Of a stretch of DNA of 64,000 bases, positions 10,561-23,960 are shown piece after piece. Below the pieces are notes generated by a model, which worked only from the letters and a program-made list of their open reading frames with translations, searched no databases and was not told the DNA's origin. This DNA comes from Mimachlamys varia (Eukaryota; Mollusca; Bivalvia; Pectinida; Pectinidae). Numbering within the stretch: the first letter of the stretch is position 1; every line of letters starts with the position of its first letter. Location of the stretch: contig OX392532.1 of NCBI GenBank assembly GCA_947623455.1, positions 30,726,792 to 30,790,791 on the forward strand. Reading direction: 5' to 3'. Made by a program: the position numbers and the translations under genes.

Positions 10561-12029
10561 AATGAAACTAAAAAAATGTCATCAATGCTTCATTGTTGAC
10601 GCTTAGTTATTCTCAAATATTTTTGAATGATTACTTCAAAAATGTGAATTTTCAAATCGGGATCGTCATATCTTTTTATTTATTTAGAAAGTATTTGCAG
10701 ACCATGAGAAAATATCAAAGTAACAAGTAAGTGATTTCTTACAGTGAACCTAGTTAAATTTAGTGTTATCTTTAATTTTTGTGACGATGACTTGAAAGAT
10801 ATATGTATTTCCTTTTTATGGTGTTTTTGTTTGTTTGTTTTTTGCGTTATACTGCTTCCTCACCCACCCCAACCCCCACTGCTCTTGGAACAAGAAACGC
10901 TGCCCTACAGATCGGTTGCACCCTAGTATGACTCCATAGTTTTATATTTACATTTACGCTGCAACCAAATATGTGAACATGACCAGCAGAAATGCCTTTC
11001 ATAAAGGTATGAAAGCAATGGTTCTCGAGACGTAGCACGTGGTTTAATTATGACGTCATAGATCAAGCTTTTTCAATGAGAGCCTTGTCGCGCGTCTTCG
11101 AATTATATAGAGTATGCCCTTGCGGCAAACGCTCAAATGACTAATTATTTTCATTGACGCCAATTTTATTCAAGTTTGGCTGTTCCACCAATGACTTTTC
11201 ATAACACTATGAAAGTTAAAAAAAATTAATTTCAATCCTTATAAAGAACCTACGCTTTTAACACTCATCAATACCAGTACACATAAAGTCACATGTTCGC
11301 GAAAAGAAAACAATAAGTATGCCCTACGAAACAGTTTGGTATGAAAATAATGTAATGTATTTAATTTTTTTCAATGGAATTTAATATTAGATTTAAATGT
11401 TGAAAGTTTAATAAGCTCTGATCTAAGTCAATATTAAGTTAAATCTTATTGTGATTGTTGTTCACTTTTAATGAAGTTAATATCAATTGTTTAGCATTCC
11501 TTGTTTGATTCAACAGAAGGTTGATATTCTGGTTTTAGTAAATAATAATTATAAACCAACGACGTTTTCAAAACCCTTATCTGAATCAATAATTAGCCTA
11601 ATAGATAATCGTTTGTTTGTTTGTTTTGGAGTTTACAGTTTCAATAAAAGCCAAAGTGACATGGAGATGGACGCAAAGAAAAATTTCACCGGAAAACGGG
11701 GAAACAAAAAAGACCCGGAGTGTTGAAATAGAGACAACAAATCAATTTTGGTTTCTTACGTGACTCCTTCGAAGAACCCCATCCCCTGTTGTTGCGTTTT
11801 ACGGTACCGTGCAGATGAATACAGTAAGTCGATTCTTGATTTTTTTATGTCCCCTGACTATAACTCAAGGAAGAAACTTCCTCCGCTTCCACATGAGGGC
11901 CTACTTTATTTAGTAGCACCTTACGATCATGTAGTAAGATAACATCATACAGATTCTTTCCCCGAACATCAATAAGTTCTTAATCAAATACTAATTCAAC
12001 GGGTTAAATCTTTATCAATAACTAGATAA
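10561..12029. other. Non-coding stretch, no gene seen
   Basis: No exon, repeat family or conserved block was recognised. One ATGACGTCAT palindrome lies near 11050. Confidence 0.35.
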
Positions 12030-12265
12030 ATGCTTGTCCTCTGGTTGTGATTGAGAATAATATCTCAGTTCGCACTTTGTGGACATGCCATTAAATTTGA
12101 TGCGACCTCGATTTATATGACGTTTGTTCTTTCGGAACACTTGGTTTTACTCTTTAGAAAAAATGTACTTTTCATATAGTCTTACAAATCTTTTATTTGG
12201 TCATGTTTGGCCAAGTGTAATCGGATTATAGGTTTGTTGACGCTTCAGTATTCTTTTATTTTTTT
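12030..12265 (-). repeat. Dispersed repeat family C copy
   Basis: The minus-strand copy runs from GGTTGTGATTGAGAATAATA through TTCTTTCGGAACACTTGGTT to the family boundary GTTGACGCTTCAGTATTCTT near 12255. The conserved central block has a small deletion that removes the GATGAAGCAGAAGACGC part. Confidence 0.7.
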
Positions 12266-14028
12266 TTAATCTTACGACATTTTAAATGTTATGTTCAGGG
12301 CCAAAGAATATATGTTTTTTATCTTTTAATGTTTTTCGTAAAACGTACTATCTAATTAAAAACTCAAATCTGTTTCAATAACTCTCATCGGAGTCAATTA
12401 TGAGCATAATCTAACGAGTATCAACTCTGATCTGAATGTATTGTTAATTGAAAGATGTTGTTTTCTCCACATGTGAACAACGTGTCATGTAAGTATTCTG
12501 TTATCACCAAATTATTGTTTATGGAACAAGAACGATCATGTGGATACGGTCCTTTGCTGGCAACATTAATCTTCTCGACTAGTGAGAAAATCTAAAAAAT
12601 TATATTAAAAAAACTTAACACGAAATTGAAAAGAACAAGATTATTCATACTGCAAACAGATTATGCTCATTATTATTAGAACTATTATGCTTGACATTTT
12701 TTTATCGAAAAATAAAATTGCGATTGTTAGGAAAGGGATGGTAGATATAGGCTGTTAAATCACACTTGACGGAAAGACGCCTGGGCAGTTTGCTTTCTGT
12801 TTGTGCCACAAGAGTCGTAAACATTATTTGAACGTACTTTTGTATAGCCGTCTTATCGTTCAAACCATTTGTAGATCTCCATCCCTGGGTTTAGTTATTT
12901 TAGAATCCCCCCCTATCGAGGCAACATAATGGAAACTTAAAAAATTCAGGCTTTGAAGATTTTCATAACGAGATCGCAATATATGTTACCGATACAGCGT
13001 ATTAAAGAAGTGGTGATGGTACTGATACTAGTACTGTGGACGAAGTGGATTCATATAGATTAAACAGAAAAATACACACACTAAAATTATCATCACAAGC
13101 GTGGTAGATTGTCACAAGTGTTGGATAAGGCCGTACTGTGCTTTACTGTAGATGCTATTTGTGTTGCGTATCACACGAGTCGGGATGACAGACGGCGAAC
13201 AGTAAACGCCCCCCCCCCCCCAACTCTTTCTCCTCCCTATATGCCCCCTCCATTATTAAACGTCTCACAACACCATACAGATACAACCCGTATAGCCGAA
13301 CAGCTCAGAGATCTAATGATAATTAGGAATGATATAAAAACAGCAATAATTCTCAAGTTTTGTCTTTTTTGTTTCATTTCTCCTAAATTCCCAGGACAGT
13401 TTATGAGATTTAGAAGCGATAATTAAAGAATGCGCTCATTTTTTGTTCATTTTTTTACCAATGTAAAATAACCCCGATTTGAGTCCACGAGATTTAGACC
13501 CGATAGAATGCACTTGATTGTGTATATTTTTCATTGCCTTGAACAAAGTTTTATTTTATAAAATAAAAAAAACATATCATCATGATATCATGGTTTTGCA
13601 AAATTTAAACATTGCACGCTGATAAAAAAAACTGCTTCTACATATTACATTTGCAAAAAAGAACAAATGGAAAAATTATTAGCTTAAAACTAAATCAACT
13701 TAACAATTATGGTATTTCAGCACTTTATCTTCGTTGAATAATTAGGTATTTTTCCAACTAGACTGTACAAAAAGGCATTTCTTTTTTAACGATTTACTAT
13801 CATTAAGGCAACAAATTCTGGCCCTTCAGGTTTGTTTTTTCTATAAGTTGCAAAATATCATATGGGTGGTCAATTAACAAATGAGATATGTTACATAAAT
13901 GAGAGTGAAAATCTGCTCGTAGTCGTATTTTCCTTACTTATGAAACTGATTCCACTAAAGAATGCATAACGACTAGTGCTAAAATCATTATTAAGTCCTT
14001 TTGTTCACGTTTATATGTATCGAAGATT
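12266..14028. other. Non-coding stretch with a poly-C run
   Basis: Anonymous AT-rich sequence. A run of about 12 C residues lies near 13209-13220. A 105-codon frame spanning the C run is a low-complexity by-product. Confidence 0.35.
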
Positions 14029-14178
14029 ATGTTGTTTTTTCGAAACACCTGGTTTATTCTCTTGTACTTTTATACAAGGGTCCCCATGTAAATCTTTCCT
14101 TTGTTTGTATTTTGCCCCTAGTTCAATCGAGTTCGGATAATGGTTTTGTTGACGCTTCGGTATTTTTTTTTTTTTTTT
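14029..14178 (-). repeat. Dispersed repeat family C, terminal copy
   Basis: The minus-strand copy runs from TTCGAAACACCTGGTTTATT to the family boundary GTTGACGCTTCGGTATTTTT and then an 18-T run. The poly-T immediately at the boundary could mark an A-tailed or slippage-prone element end. Confidence 0.72.
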
Positions 14179-16019
14179 GCAATAATACGAAATCAGTGAC
14201 ATTGTCAATCGCCTTAACTGTTTCTTCAGTCGTTCAATTCAATCTTTTCCCACAAACTTATCAAAATGTACAAGAGCGAAATACTGTTCAACTATATTCG
14301 ATAACATAATAACGATATCGTTATTTCTGAATGTGAATTTTCCTTCCTCAATTGACATAGCCATAATTTCCGAGCGCACGTTGGGAATACGCCGAAGCCG
14401 ATTAGGTGTGAAAGAGGTTCTTCTGGAAATAAAACGTGATCTTCTTGATTAATCTAGACAGCAGAACAGTCTTTAAGGAATATAATGGTCGCCATCATAT
14501 CTAATTGACAACGACAAGGTACATGTGCATGATGACAATTACCGACCTTCATAGTAATTAAGGATTGACAGTTTTGTTCAAAATTCAAACGTTCTACCGA
14601 TGTGGACATTATATCTATTCCCCCTGATTCCATAACAGATGTCATCGGTCATCGAACAAAAAAGCCCTTTCCGAGACACATGGTCGTATTCTATTTGTTC
14701 GTTTCCAATGGAATCAATGTGAATCAATGATTGTTTTAATTTCTACCTCGATACATAGAATTCCTTTTCTGTTTGTTTTGCTTTTAAAGCCGGACAATTA
14801 AAGGGACATAAATTTAGTTAGGACAATCCAGTAGCCGAGGCAAACTTACTAGATTTATTCTCCCTTTTTATATCAAGCATGTGTACGAGTTGGATAAAAA
14901 AAACGCGGTCCCACTTTTGTTACTATTGGCAGAGATGGAGGCGGCCATCTACCCAGGCATCAGAAAGGGTCATAAACATGTAAACAGCAACCAGCAAACA
15001 CTGAAATATCATGAAATTCTCCCATTTTGTTAAAGTCATAAATAATAAGAAAATTAAACGGGGGAATCCAATTCCATAAAAAGATTTTGATAGCAAACCA
15101 TCGGGCCATATTTACGACATAAACTATGTCGCGAAGGCCCTCTCAGGTCGGCAGTCGCGACCTCACTACGCCACTGTCTCATGCACCGGTCATTATATTT
15201 CAAATAAGAACAATATTTCAGTCTTGGAGTTTGGCAGTGTACTAATTACAGAGCGACTCTATCCTTCTTGGACAAGAAAAGTGTACAATAAATTATTCAA
15301 TGTAGAGGTCTGTCCGCCGTGAGCAGGAGAGGCAAGCAGGTGCAGACGACAACAGAAACAATAAAAGCGCGGCAAGGCCTTTGTAGTCGATAAACGTTGT
15401 CAGCTTCATCAACGAAGCCCGGGGTACCGGAAGTAGGGGCCCATTTGGGGAGCGCAGACGGACTTAAAGATCTATTTAGAATACAATTTGATGACTATAT
15501 AATCGGATATTTCACGATTTTCGTTGGACATAAACCTATATTTGTAGAGCAAACAGCTGGTCACGACAATTATCCTGATAAGAGGTATTGTATTTCTACT
15601 CAATACATTCTACGAGAGCGACAAGTATTGAGAAACTTCAGTTGTATTTACGGGTGCAACATTTAGGGTTTATTAGTACCGTAAACTCTGTACTCTGTAC
15701 AAATATGATATAATATCGTTCTTTATATATTTTTTTTTTATTTTTTTTTTTAATTTTCATTGATGTAAGCCTTATACGTAATGCTAGGCTTTTGTTTTTA
15801 TAACCAACTACTTGCATGTATTTCATAATAAGTTTCTTTGGGAAAAAAAAATTGCCTTTTCCCGCTGAACTACTTTTTAAAAGTTACATATTAATTTCAA
15901 TCACATACTTTATTTTGTGAATGTTTACAATATGAATGAATTCGAAAACAAAAGTCTTGAATGTTTCGGATCGTCTTCGCGGACGCTATGTAGTGAACCG
16001 GGCAACATATCTTTTATTG
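14179..16019. other. Non-coding stretch, no gene seen
   Basis: An 89-codon open frame at 15397-15666 is the best candidate here but has no recognisable domain, and there is no clear splice context. The sequence around 15.3-15.5 kb is richer in G+C than its surroundings. T-rich runs occur near 15728. Confidence 0.35.
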
Positions 16020-16029
16020 CAGCTATATT

Positions 16030-16345
16030 TCCAAAAACGAGCAAGTGACATGCATTACTGTTATCAATAATCTTACACGAACGAGTAACATACATTATCG
16101 TTGTTAATTTAATCCTAAACGATCTAGTAACATACATTCCCGGTATCATCCCAATCTTAAACGAACGAGTAACAAACATTATCGTTGTGAGCCAAATTTT
16201 AAATGAACGAGTAACATATATAACCGTTTTACGCCTTAATCTTGAATAAGTATAATGCATCACCGTTATTGGTCAAATCTGAAACGAGTAACATACATTA
16301 CCAAAATCAGTTCAATCTTTAACGGGACAAAAACAAACATTACAA
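16030..16345. repeat. Minisatellite, 42-bp unit
   Basis: About seven diverged units of the form ACGAGTAACATACATTATCG plus spacer follow each other, anchored by GAGTAACATACATT-like blocks near 16041, 16083, 16125, 16167 and 16209. Because 42 is divisible by 3, a frame on the minus strand gives a 14-residue repeated peptide containing YVTRSFKI; this is a by-product of the unit length and not evidence for a protein. Confidence 0.8.
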
Positions 16346-17139
16346 CATGATAAAAAATCAGTGCTTCAAAGTTGGACTGTGAATAACCGACATGTATAAT
16401 GAAGATTGAGGTACGTTAACTTTTTAAATTGCAAATTCATTCTTGTTATGACTAGATTTCTAGCTCTCAAACACGCTTTTCATTAAGAATAACATTTTAT
16501 CATTACAAGTTAAGTTCGCTATCTCAGTAACAAATACAATTTTATTACTAGAATATAAAATCGACATGTTCAGAACTATATTCATTTCTTGAACAGCATG
16601 GAAAAAAGATGAGTGTGAACATATCACGGCTCAAGCAACAGGCTCTGGAATTGCTAACCAGATATATATGCAACTTTATAATTAAAAGCAGAGATGGCTA
16701 GAGCATTACGCTTTAAGTGGGAAGGTTATTGATCGTGAACTTGACGTCAGGAATCAAAGCGTCTTGTGGTAGCTATATTGTTTACGTATGTTACATTAAA
16801 TGACAGTGGGGTGACTATTACTGGCACCCTTTGTTTGCGAAGTGTATTTTTTTGTGTACGCTAAGTAACTGTTTTAAACGCTGGCGCTCAGCTGAACTTT
16901 TTTGATCACTTACTGTGCATTAATTATGTGCTGAAGTTATTGTTTTCGTCATATCTAAGTATTTGTTAACAACGTTATTTGTTATTTAATTGTTGTAAAT
17001 GATTTTGTTTTGAAGCTTTTGCTCTTTGTTTTTGTCATTCGTTCGGTGACTGTTGTGTACTTTTGAGTACGATTGGTTCTGGTGATTTTCGGTTGATCGT
17101 AACGGAGATCGTTACAGTGACAACAGACCAATGTGTACA
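16346..17139. other. Non-coding stretch, no gene seen
   Basis: Anonymous AT-rich sequence without a repeat or exon that I can support. Confidence 0.35.
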
Positions 17140-17210
17140 TTAAGACTATCGAGAGCGTGCAAGGTCAATAAGACCAGGTGTTCCGAAAGGATAAGACTAT
17201 GTCAAGTTAT
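17140..17210 (+). repeat. Dispersed repeat family C, small fragment
   Basis: The block GAGAGCGTGCAAGGTCAATA followed by AGACCAGGTGTTCCGAAAGG matches the centre of the family; flanking parts are absent. Confidence 0.6.
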
Positions 17211-17985
17211 TTCATGACATGCGTCGGGTAATTTAGATACTGCTTTGTAATTGGGTGGTCCGATGGTGGAGTGGATTGTGCACTTGCCTTTCACCAAAGC
17301 GCTCAAGGAAAAATATTTGTCTATATATCGTAATGCTTACATAGTACATGTGGTATATCATATTATGATCTAATTAACAAACGTAGCAGGTCAGGTACTA
17401 TTCAAAGTCCCTTTTTATCTTCGTTAATATGCCCTATTTATTCGTGCTTGAAATTTAAGGTAAGTATACACTTCGATGTATTTAACTCAACCTTAAAATC
17501 ACCGTGACTGTAATACAGGGCTACAGCTTTTTAAAATTAAGAAATTACAATATGTCATGTATAACTCTACATACAGTGTAGTGGAATGATGCATATACAT
17601 GTAGAAGAAAGCACTATCTTCAACTTGGAATGATATAATTTTGTCATTTAACTGCAAAGCATGTAAAATTTCATCTTTTATTGCCAGAAATGACCCGGGC
17701 ACCCAAAGAAAAAATGGCAATTTACATTTTCAAACATGCCATGTTTCTCTCTTTTGGAGTATTTTAAAATACGTTTATAGATACAATGAGTCTGAAATTA
17801 AATTCGTAACTGTAATGTGTAACGTTAAATTACATCAAACGTCGGCCCAGTGGCTTATCGTGGCTGTGGTGATACAGAACTATCCGTTGGTTCCAAGACA
17901 GCTACTTAACATTTTTCAACAATTGAAAATTAAGTTCTGTCATGGGAATACACAAAAATAATTTTGTTACCGATTTGAAGAAATT
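17211..17985. other. Non-coding stretch, no gene seen
   Basis: A 106-codon frame at 17641-17961 overlaps an antisense frame and has no recognisable domain. Nothing else is evident. Confidence 0.35.
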
Positions 17986-18064
17986 AGGTCAAGGCATAAC
18001 TCAATTTAATAGGAGGGTTTCTTAACACTGTTCAGGTCAAGGCATAATTCATTTTAATGGAGCG
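17986..18064 (+). repeat. Short tandem duplication, about 48 bp
   Basis: AGGTCAAGGCATAACTCAAT near 17987 recurs as AGGTCAAGGCATAATTCATT near 18034, with matching flanks TTTAATAGGA and TTTAATGGAG. Confidence 0.7.
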
Positions 18065-21000
18065 ACGATACTTTTCATATTATAATCATGCTTGAAATCA
18101 AACACAGAAATATTTTCTATCCCCAGAGTGCATATATATTGGACAATATTCCCATATGCCGTATTCTGATTGTGACTTTGTATTATGACCGTTGTAACAT
18201 ATTTTATCGAGTTAAACATAAGTGTTATCACACATGTCCCTATTGCCGTTCTCGGTTACATTTATTCAATATATCATATTGACAATGCAAACCGATTTTT
18301 TATTTTTCAAAAAATATGCTTTCAAAAAAACTTTTTTATTGTTTCACGTAATGGATTTTTATAGCTGAATGTATTGTTTTTTGTTTTGAATTGAATAGTC
18401 TGTGCTTTCTTTTATCGCAAAAATTGACGCGACCGTACAATTTTTGAATAGATAATTAAAAGAGTTCTTTTATTATAGTTACCTTATAAAAGATTATATC
18501 AGTTCATGCAATATGCTGTCATTGAGAAGTCACACGTGACCAGGGTAAAGCTTTAAAGAATTGACCGTACATACAAAGAAATCTCCCCAATTGTGTTTCC
18601 TGTCTTTCACAGATTCCCAAATGTTGAATACATCATTTGATTTAAAAATATTTGATTGCAGCAAACGGAAAGGTGTAATTCAACATTAGAAAGACGGGCA
18701 AATCTTATAACATTTCAATACACAATATATTTACACAAAATGAGAAATAGCATATACATGTACTTATCACGATGAATACTATTTTACAGAACAAGAATAA
18801 ACTTAAAAGAAAAAGAAAACTTGAAACAAAAGATACGATGACAAGCGAAGTTTGGCAACTATAAATATACCTTTTGGTGGATATGTCATTAACACACTAA
18901 CATAGTGATTGCTGAAACAGCATTAACCAATTCAGTTATTTCATTTGATTTTAATTGTTTGGGGCGATTGTTATTTTATCAAAAACTAATCATTTCTCCT
19001 CTTATGCTTTTTGTATGTTTGTTTGTTTTTGCTTTGTTTTGATTTTCAGTTCATAAGTTAAGTGTTTTATTGGACCTTTCCCTGTTTTCGGAATACCATT
19101 TGTTATCTCTAGTATCATTCTACCGGGTCCTTTACGGTAATTAAAGAAACATCTGTATGATGTAATCTATTTCTGGGTGTAACGTATCGAGTACCAACTG
19201 TAGAGGCCTAATCACCTGTGTGTGAATGACTTCTTTCTATGTATTTTTTTAAAATGCGTTTTTTTACATCGTCTTCTATTTAAACGACGCCTTCAATCTT
19301 CCCTTTATTAAAAGGATTATTTCATATTTCATATACAAATGAAGAATATATATATCGATCAAAGAGTCATCTGTTCGACCTCGCATAAAACATTATACAT
19401 TTTAAATAATTTAACGTGTGTATTGAAAGCCGCATTTTTTTCTTTATTTTGTTTGTTTTTGTCTTTCACACGTTATTTAATACGTCATTCGAATTGCAGC
19501 TACTTGATAGGTAAGTGACTTGCAGATTCACGCAGTGCCAAGCGCATTTCTAGAAAATATGAATTTTGGTAGCATTGATTTAAAAACTTAATTTCACGAT
19601 TACAAAATGCCTGGCAAATTAAACAATAAAATGCCCTGCATCCCTATTCTATCGGATACAAGTCGCCAGCGTTAAGTATCCCAACACATATACATCGAAA
19701 TTAAGGAAGGCACTTATGAAACCCAATCTTCCGTCACTCTAGACTACACAAATAAAATGCCCGTAAGCAGAATAACAGAAAGGTATTCGTAGGTGGTTGT
19801 GCAAACGCTTTCTTTCAATGACAATTTTCAATGGGAATTTTTATGTCACAAAACAACCAAGGGAGATAACTGTAACTGTTTAGTTCTCGCCCTCACTAGG
19901 TCCTTTCTGAAGGTTATTGCACCTATATGTGAAGAAGATTTCGTCTAAGCCGATAGCACTGTCTCTATGTCATCCTTGGGAATCCAACTTCTCAAACCCG
20001 CATGACACTGACAAGTCTACTGAGGAAGATAACAGCGGAGATGTATCTATTTCACACTGGTGCGATAAACATTTCGAATTTGTCATTTATTCCCGAAAAA
20101 GTATCCTCTAGACTCACTAGTTCATTGTAGTGTGGCCTCGGGATTTGTCGGGCCTTGTATGGCTCAGACAAGAAATAGGGGTCCGAGTCCCGTCGATTCT
20201 CCACACATCTCACAACGAGGCCACATTTCCGCCATTGTTACTCGCCTTGTCGACCACGCCCCTCCCATAACGTGAAATGCAGCCACGTGCTTGCAGGGAT
20301 AATGACCCACATTTAAAAACGTGACAAACATGGATTGTTTTACAGGGTACAATTACGTACTGTAACACGCTGTGATGATGAGCGCTTTAGTACCATCAGG
20401 GGTGATAAAATATTTGTATAGCCCATACACACATCGCACAGACCTAAACATGATGGCCGGTGGGAATATTTAACATTTAGTGTTAAATGCTCGACCCGGA
20501 ACAGAGTTCGAGATATTTAAGGAAGCGTCTCTAGAAAAACGTTAAAAAAACCCTTTGATGTCTAAGAGAGTAACCTTCATTCAAAGCATCGACTGGCATT
20601 CTATTCTTGTTGATAACAGAAAAAGATTTTGTCAACTATAGAATCTAACATCGATCACAAACCAGAAAAAAACCAACATATCATTCTTTAATTTCATTAA
20701 TTATTATAATTAGAATATTGACACATTGTGTTGAGTTTGTAAAAGTACACAGAAGAGTGACCCTTTTTGTTATGGTGATTTGTGAACAATTTGTTTCAAT
20801 AATGATAATAATTGAGAAATAAGGCGATTGGTATCGGATTAAGACAACAAATGTAGAAAATGTTTTTTCAATTAATCAGATTATATTGTTAAAAACGAAC
20901 CAAATCGAGTTTGGTATCAACAACAACAAAATTGTCCATATTGTAATGAATATCATCATCTGATATTTGCTATTTATAAACATATAAACAAAAAATTTAA

Positions 21001-21099
21001 TTTTGATTTTTCCACACACCAAACATTTAACTTATGTAAACATTTCTTTTAAAATACTATAATACTATAATAATCTTATACGGGTGGTTACGTACCTAT
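18065..21099. other. Long non-coding stretch, no gene seen
   Basis: Three kilobases of AT-rich sequence. The segment at about 20120-20300 is richer in G+C and contains GGTCCGAGTCCCG, resembling a Pol III B box, but no matching A box or SINE body was found. No exon could be supported. Confidence 0.35.
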
Positions 21100-21775
21100 A
21101 CTATGACCAAGAAAGTCGGAGAAAATAAATCAAGAAAACCAAAGCGCCAACAAAACTATAATCCGAACTCCAATTCAATATTAAACTAGACACAAAATAG
21201 GAACAAAGGGAAGATTTGCATTGAGACCCTCGAAAAGCACAAATGTTCCTGAAGGGTAAGCGTCTTCTGCTTCATTGACGACACCCGCCATGTAACTATT
21301 TGTCACATGCAAGTAAACATCAAGTTCTCAAAACGAGAACTGAGCAGTGAGTTCCTAGTCCAGTGCTCATAACGTTTGAAAGGACTCTGGAAATTCTGGA
21401 AATACTTAAATATGACATTGTTTGACCCCTTGTTTTCGGCAATACATGAAATATAAGGACCCATGATAATAAATCGAAAATTGATCGCTGACTGAGTATC
21501 ATTGTCATCACAACAGGTAAACACACTAATGGGCATACTCAAAACCGTACATCTTCATATCACTTTAAAATACAGAATATTTCTCAATGAGACAAAGATG
21601 ACGACCATAAAACTTGCCCATGGTTTTGATCAACCTGCATCTTTAGAATCCTTGTGTTGTTAGTTTGTTTGTCAGCAGTCGATATCGTTCACGAATTTCA
21701 CGATACCTAGAACAAGCTCCAGAATGTCGAATCAACTGCAACATATAAACACCATAGGTTGGAGATTTTTTTAAA
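21100..21775 (+). repeat. Dispersed repeat family C, fullest copy
   Basis: This copy spans about 670 bp. In order it holds the proximal boundary (GGAGAA...CAAAGCGCCAACAAAAC), a diverged central block (GTTCCTGAAGGGTAAGCGTC then TTCTGCTTCATTGACGACAC), a middle part with ACATCAAGTTCTCAAAACGA and ACTAATGGGCATACTCAAAA, and the distal part with TGCATCTTTAGAATCC and CAACATATAAACACCATAGG. About fifteen copies or fragments occur in this window in both orientations. The central block is the best-conserved part in most copies. On the complementary strand it can be read as a peptide with DEAEDAYPSGTPGL in at least two copies. No known transposon class was recognised. Confidence 0.78.
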
Positions 21776-21824
21776 ACATTTAACTTATGTAAACATTTCT
21801 ATTAATTTACTATAAGCTTATACG

Positions 21825-21995
21825 GGTGGGTACGTAGCTATACTATGACCAAAATAGTCGGAGAGGTAATGTGAGAAAATAAATCAAAGAACACCAAAGT
21901 GTCAACAAAACCATAATCCGAAGTCAAAATCGATTGAACTAGACGCAAAATAGGAACAAACGAAAAACTCTCGTAAATGCACAATATTTCAATAT
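21825..21995 (+). repeat. Dispersed repeat family C, proximal fragment
   Basis: The sequence repeats the start of the copy that begins 730 bp upstream: AGTCGGAGAGG, CAAAGTGTCAACAAAACCAT, AATCGATTGAACTAGACGCA and AAAATAGGAACAAACG. It is followed directly by the degraded left edge of the minisatellite. Confidence 0.7.
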
Positions 21996-22119
21996 GCGAC
22001 TTTCATTCACAACTACGGTAATTCAAAAGAACAGATTGTCTATCCTTTTTTCACAGGTATAACTATTTCAATCGAAATAAGCTGCAGCCCATTCTCGGTT
22101 AAGGTCTAAACTGCATATA

Positions 22120-22267
22120 CTTGTACTCATAACATGCGATTCGAAAGACAGACTATATAACCCAGCTACAGATGCAGTTAGTATTAACGGCAGATTAACC
22201 CTTAAACCCACAAAATCTAAATGACAAACTGTGTGGCCCGTAGACAAATCCAATAAATCTAAATTTG
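22120..22267 (+). repeat. Degraded left edge of the 35-bp minisatellite
   Basis: Blocks such as AAATGACAAACTGTGTGGCC and GACAGACTATATAACCCAGC resemble the longer unit preserved at the right edge rather than the 35-bp core unit. Confidence 0.5.
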
Positions 22268-23960
22268 TATAGCGTATTCATAGCTACATGATATCTACAC
22301 TGTATAGCCCATTCATTGCTACATGATATCTACACTTTATAGCCCATTCATAGCTACAGGATATCTACACTGTATAGCGCATTCATATATACAGGATATC
22401 TACACTGTATAGCCAATTGTTAGCTACACAGGATATCTACACTGTATAGCCCATTCATAGATACAGGATATCTACACTGTATAGCCCATTCATAGATACA
22501 GGACATCTACACTGTATAGCCCATTCATAGCTTCAGGATATCTACACTGTATAGCACATTCATAGAAACAGGATATCTACACTGTATTGCCAATACATAG
22601 ATACAGGATATCTACACTGTATAGCCCATTCATAGCTACAAGATATCTACACTGTATAACCCAGTCATAGCTACAGGATATCTACACTGTATTGCCAATT
22701 CATAGCTACAGGATATCTACACTGTATAGCCCAGTCATAGCTACAGGATATCTACACTGTATAGCCCAGTCATAGTTACAGGGTATCTACACTGTTAACC
22801 CATTCATAGTTACATGATATCTACACTGTATAGCCCATTCATAGCTTCAGGATATCTACACTGTATAGCACATTCATAGAAACAAGATATCTACACTGTA
22901 TAGCCCATTCATAGCTACCGAATATCTACACTGTATGGCCCATCCATAGCTACAGAATAGCTACACTGTATAGCCCATCCATAGCTAGATGAGATCTACA
23001 CTGTATAGCCCATTCATAGCTACAGGATATCTACACTGTATTGCCCATTCAAAGATACAGGATATCTACACTGTATAGCCTATTCATAGCTACAAGCTAT
23101 CTACACTGTATAGCCCATTCATAGCTACATGATATCGACACTGTATAGTCCATTCATATATACAGGATATCAACACTGTATAGCCCATTCATAGATACAG
23201 GATATCTACACTGTATAGCCCATTCATAGATACAGGATATCTACACTGTATAGCCCATTCATAGATACAGGATATCTACACTGTATAGCCCATTCATAGC
23301 TACAGGATATCTACACTGTATAGTCCATTCATATATACAGGATATCAACACTGTATAGCCCATTCATAGCTACAGGACATCAACACTGTATAGCCCGTTC
23401 ATAGCTACAGTATATCTACATTGTATAGCCCATTCATAGATACAGGATATCTACACTGTATAGCGCATTCATAGATACATGATATCTTCACTGTATAGCG
23501 CATTCATAGATACATGATATCTTCACTGTATAGCCACTTCATAGATACATGATATCTACACTGTATAGCCCATTCATAGCTACAGGATATCTACACTGAA
23601 TAGCCCATTCATAGATACAGGACATCTACACTGTATAGCCCATTCATAGATACAGGATATCTACACTGTATAGCCCATTCATAGCTACAGGATATCTACA
23701 CTGTATAGCCCATTCACAGATACAGGACATCTACACTGTATAGCCTATTCATAGATACAGGACATCTACACTGTATAGCCCATTCACAGATACAGGACAT
23801 CTACACTGTATAGCCCATTCATAGATACAGGATATCTACACTGTATATCCCATTCATAGATTCAGGATATCTACACTGTATAGCCCATTCATAGATTCAG
23901 GATATCTACACTGTATAGCCAATTCATAGCTACAGAATATCTACACTGTATAGCCCATTC
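22268..23960 (+). repeat. Large minisatellite, 35-bp unit, about 48 copies
   Basis: The unit is CTACACTGTATAGCCCATTC followed by ATAGCTACAGGATAT. Periodicity is very regular. Common variants are ATAGATACAGG for ATAGCTACAGG, and CATGATATC for CAGGATATC; a variant with CATGATATCTTCACTG occurs twice in a row near 23480-23530, showing local unit duplication. Nearly every unit has a GATATC site, so an EcoRV digest would give a ladder of 35 bp steps. Continuous tandem units without unique spacers exclude a CRISPR array. Confidence 0.95.

Noticed and set aside
15925..16263. 112-codon minus-strand frame with repeated YVTRSFKI peptide
   Set aside because: It is produced by a 42-bp minisatellite whose unit is a multiple of three.
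20140..20220. B-box-like GGTCCGAGTCCCG suggesting another SINE
   Set aside because: No A box at the correct distance and no family D body was found.
22268..23960. CRISPR-like regular repeats of 35 bp
   Set aside because: Units are directly adjacent with no unique spacers and no cas genes; it is a minisatellite. The same applies to the 37-, 41- and 53-bp arrays.
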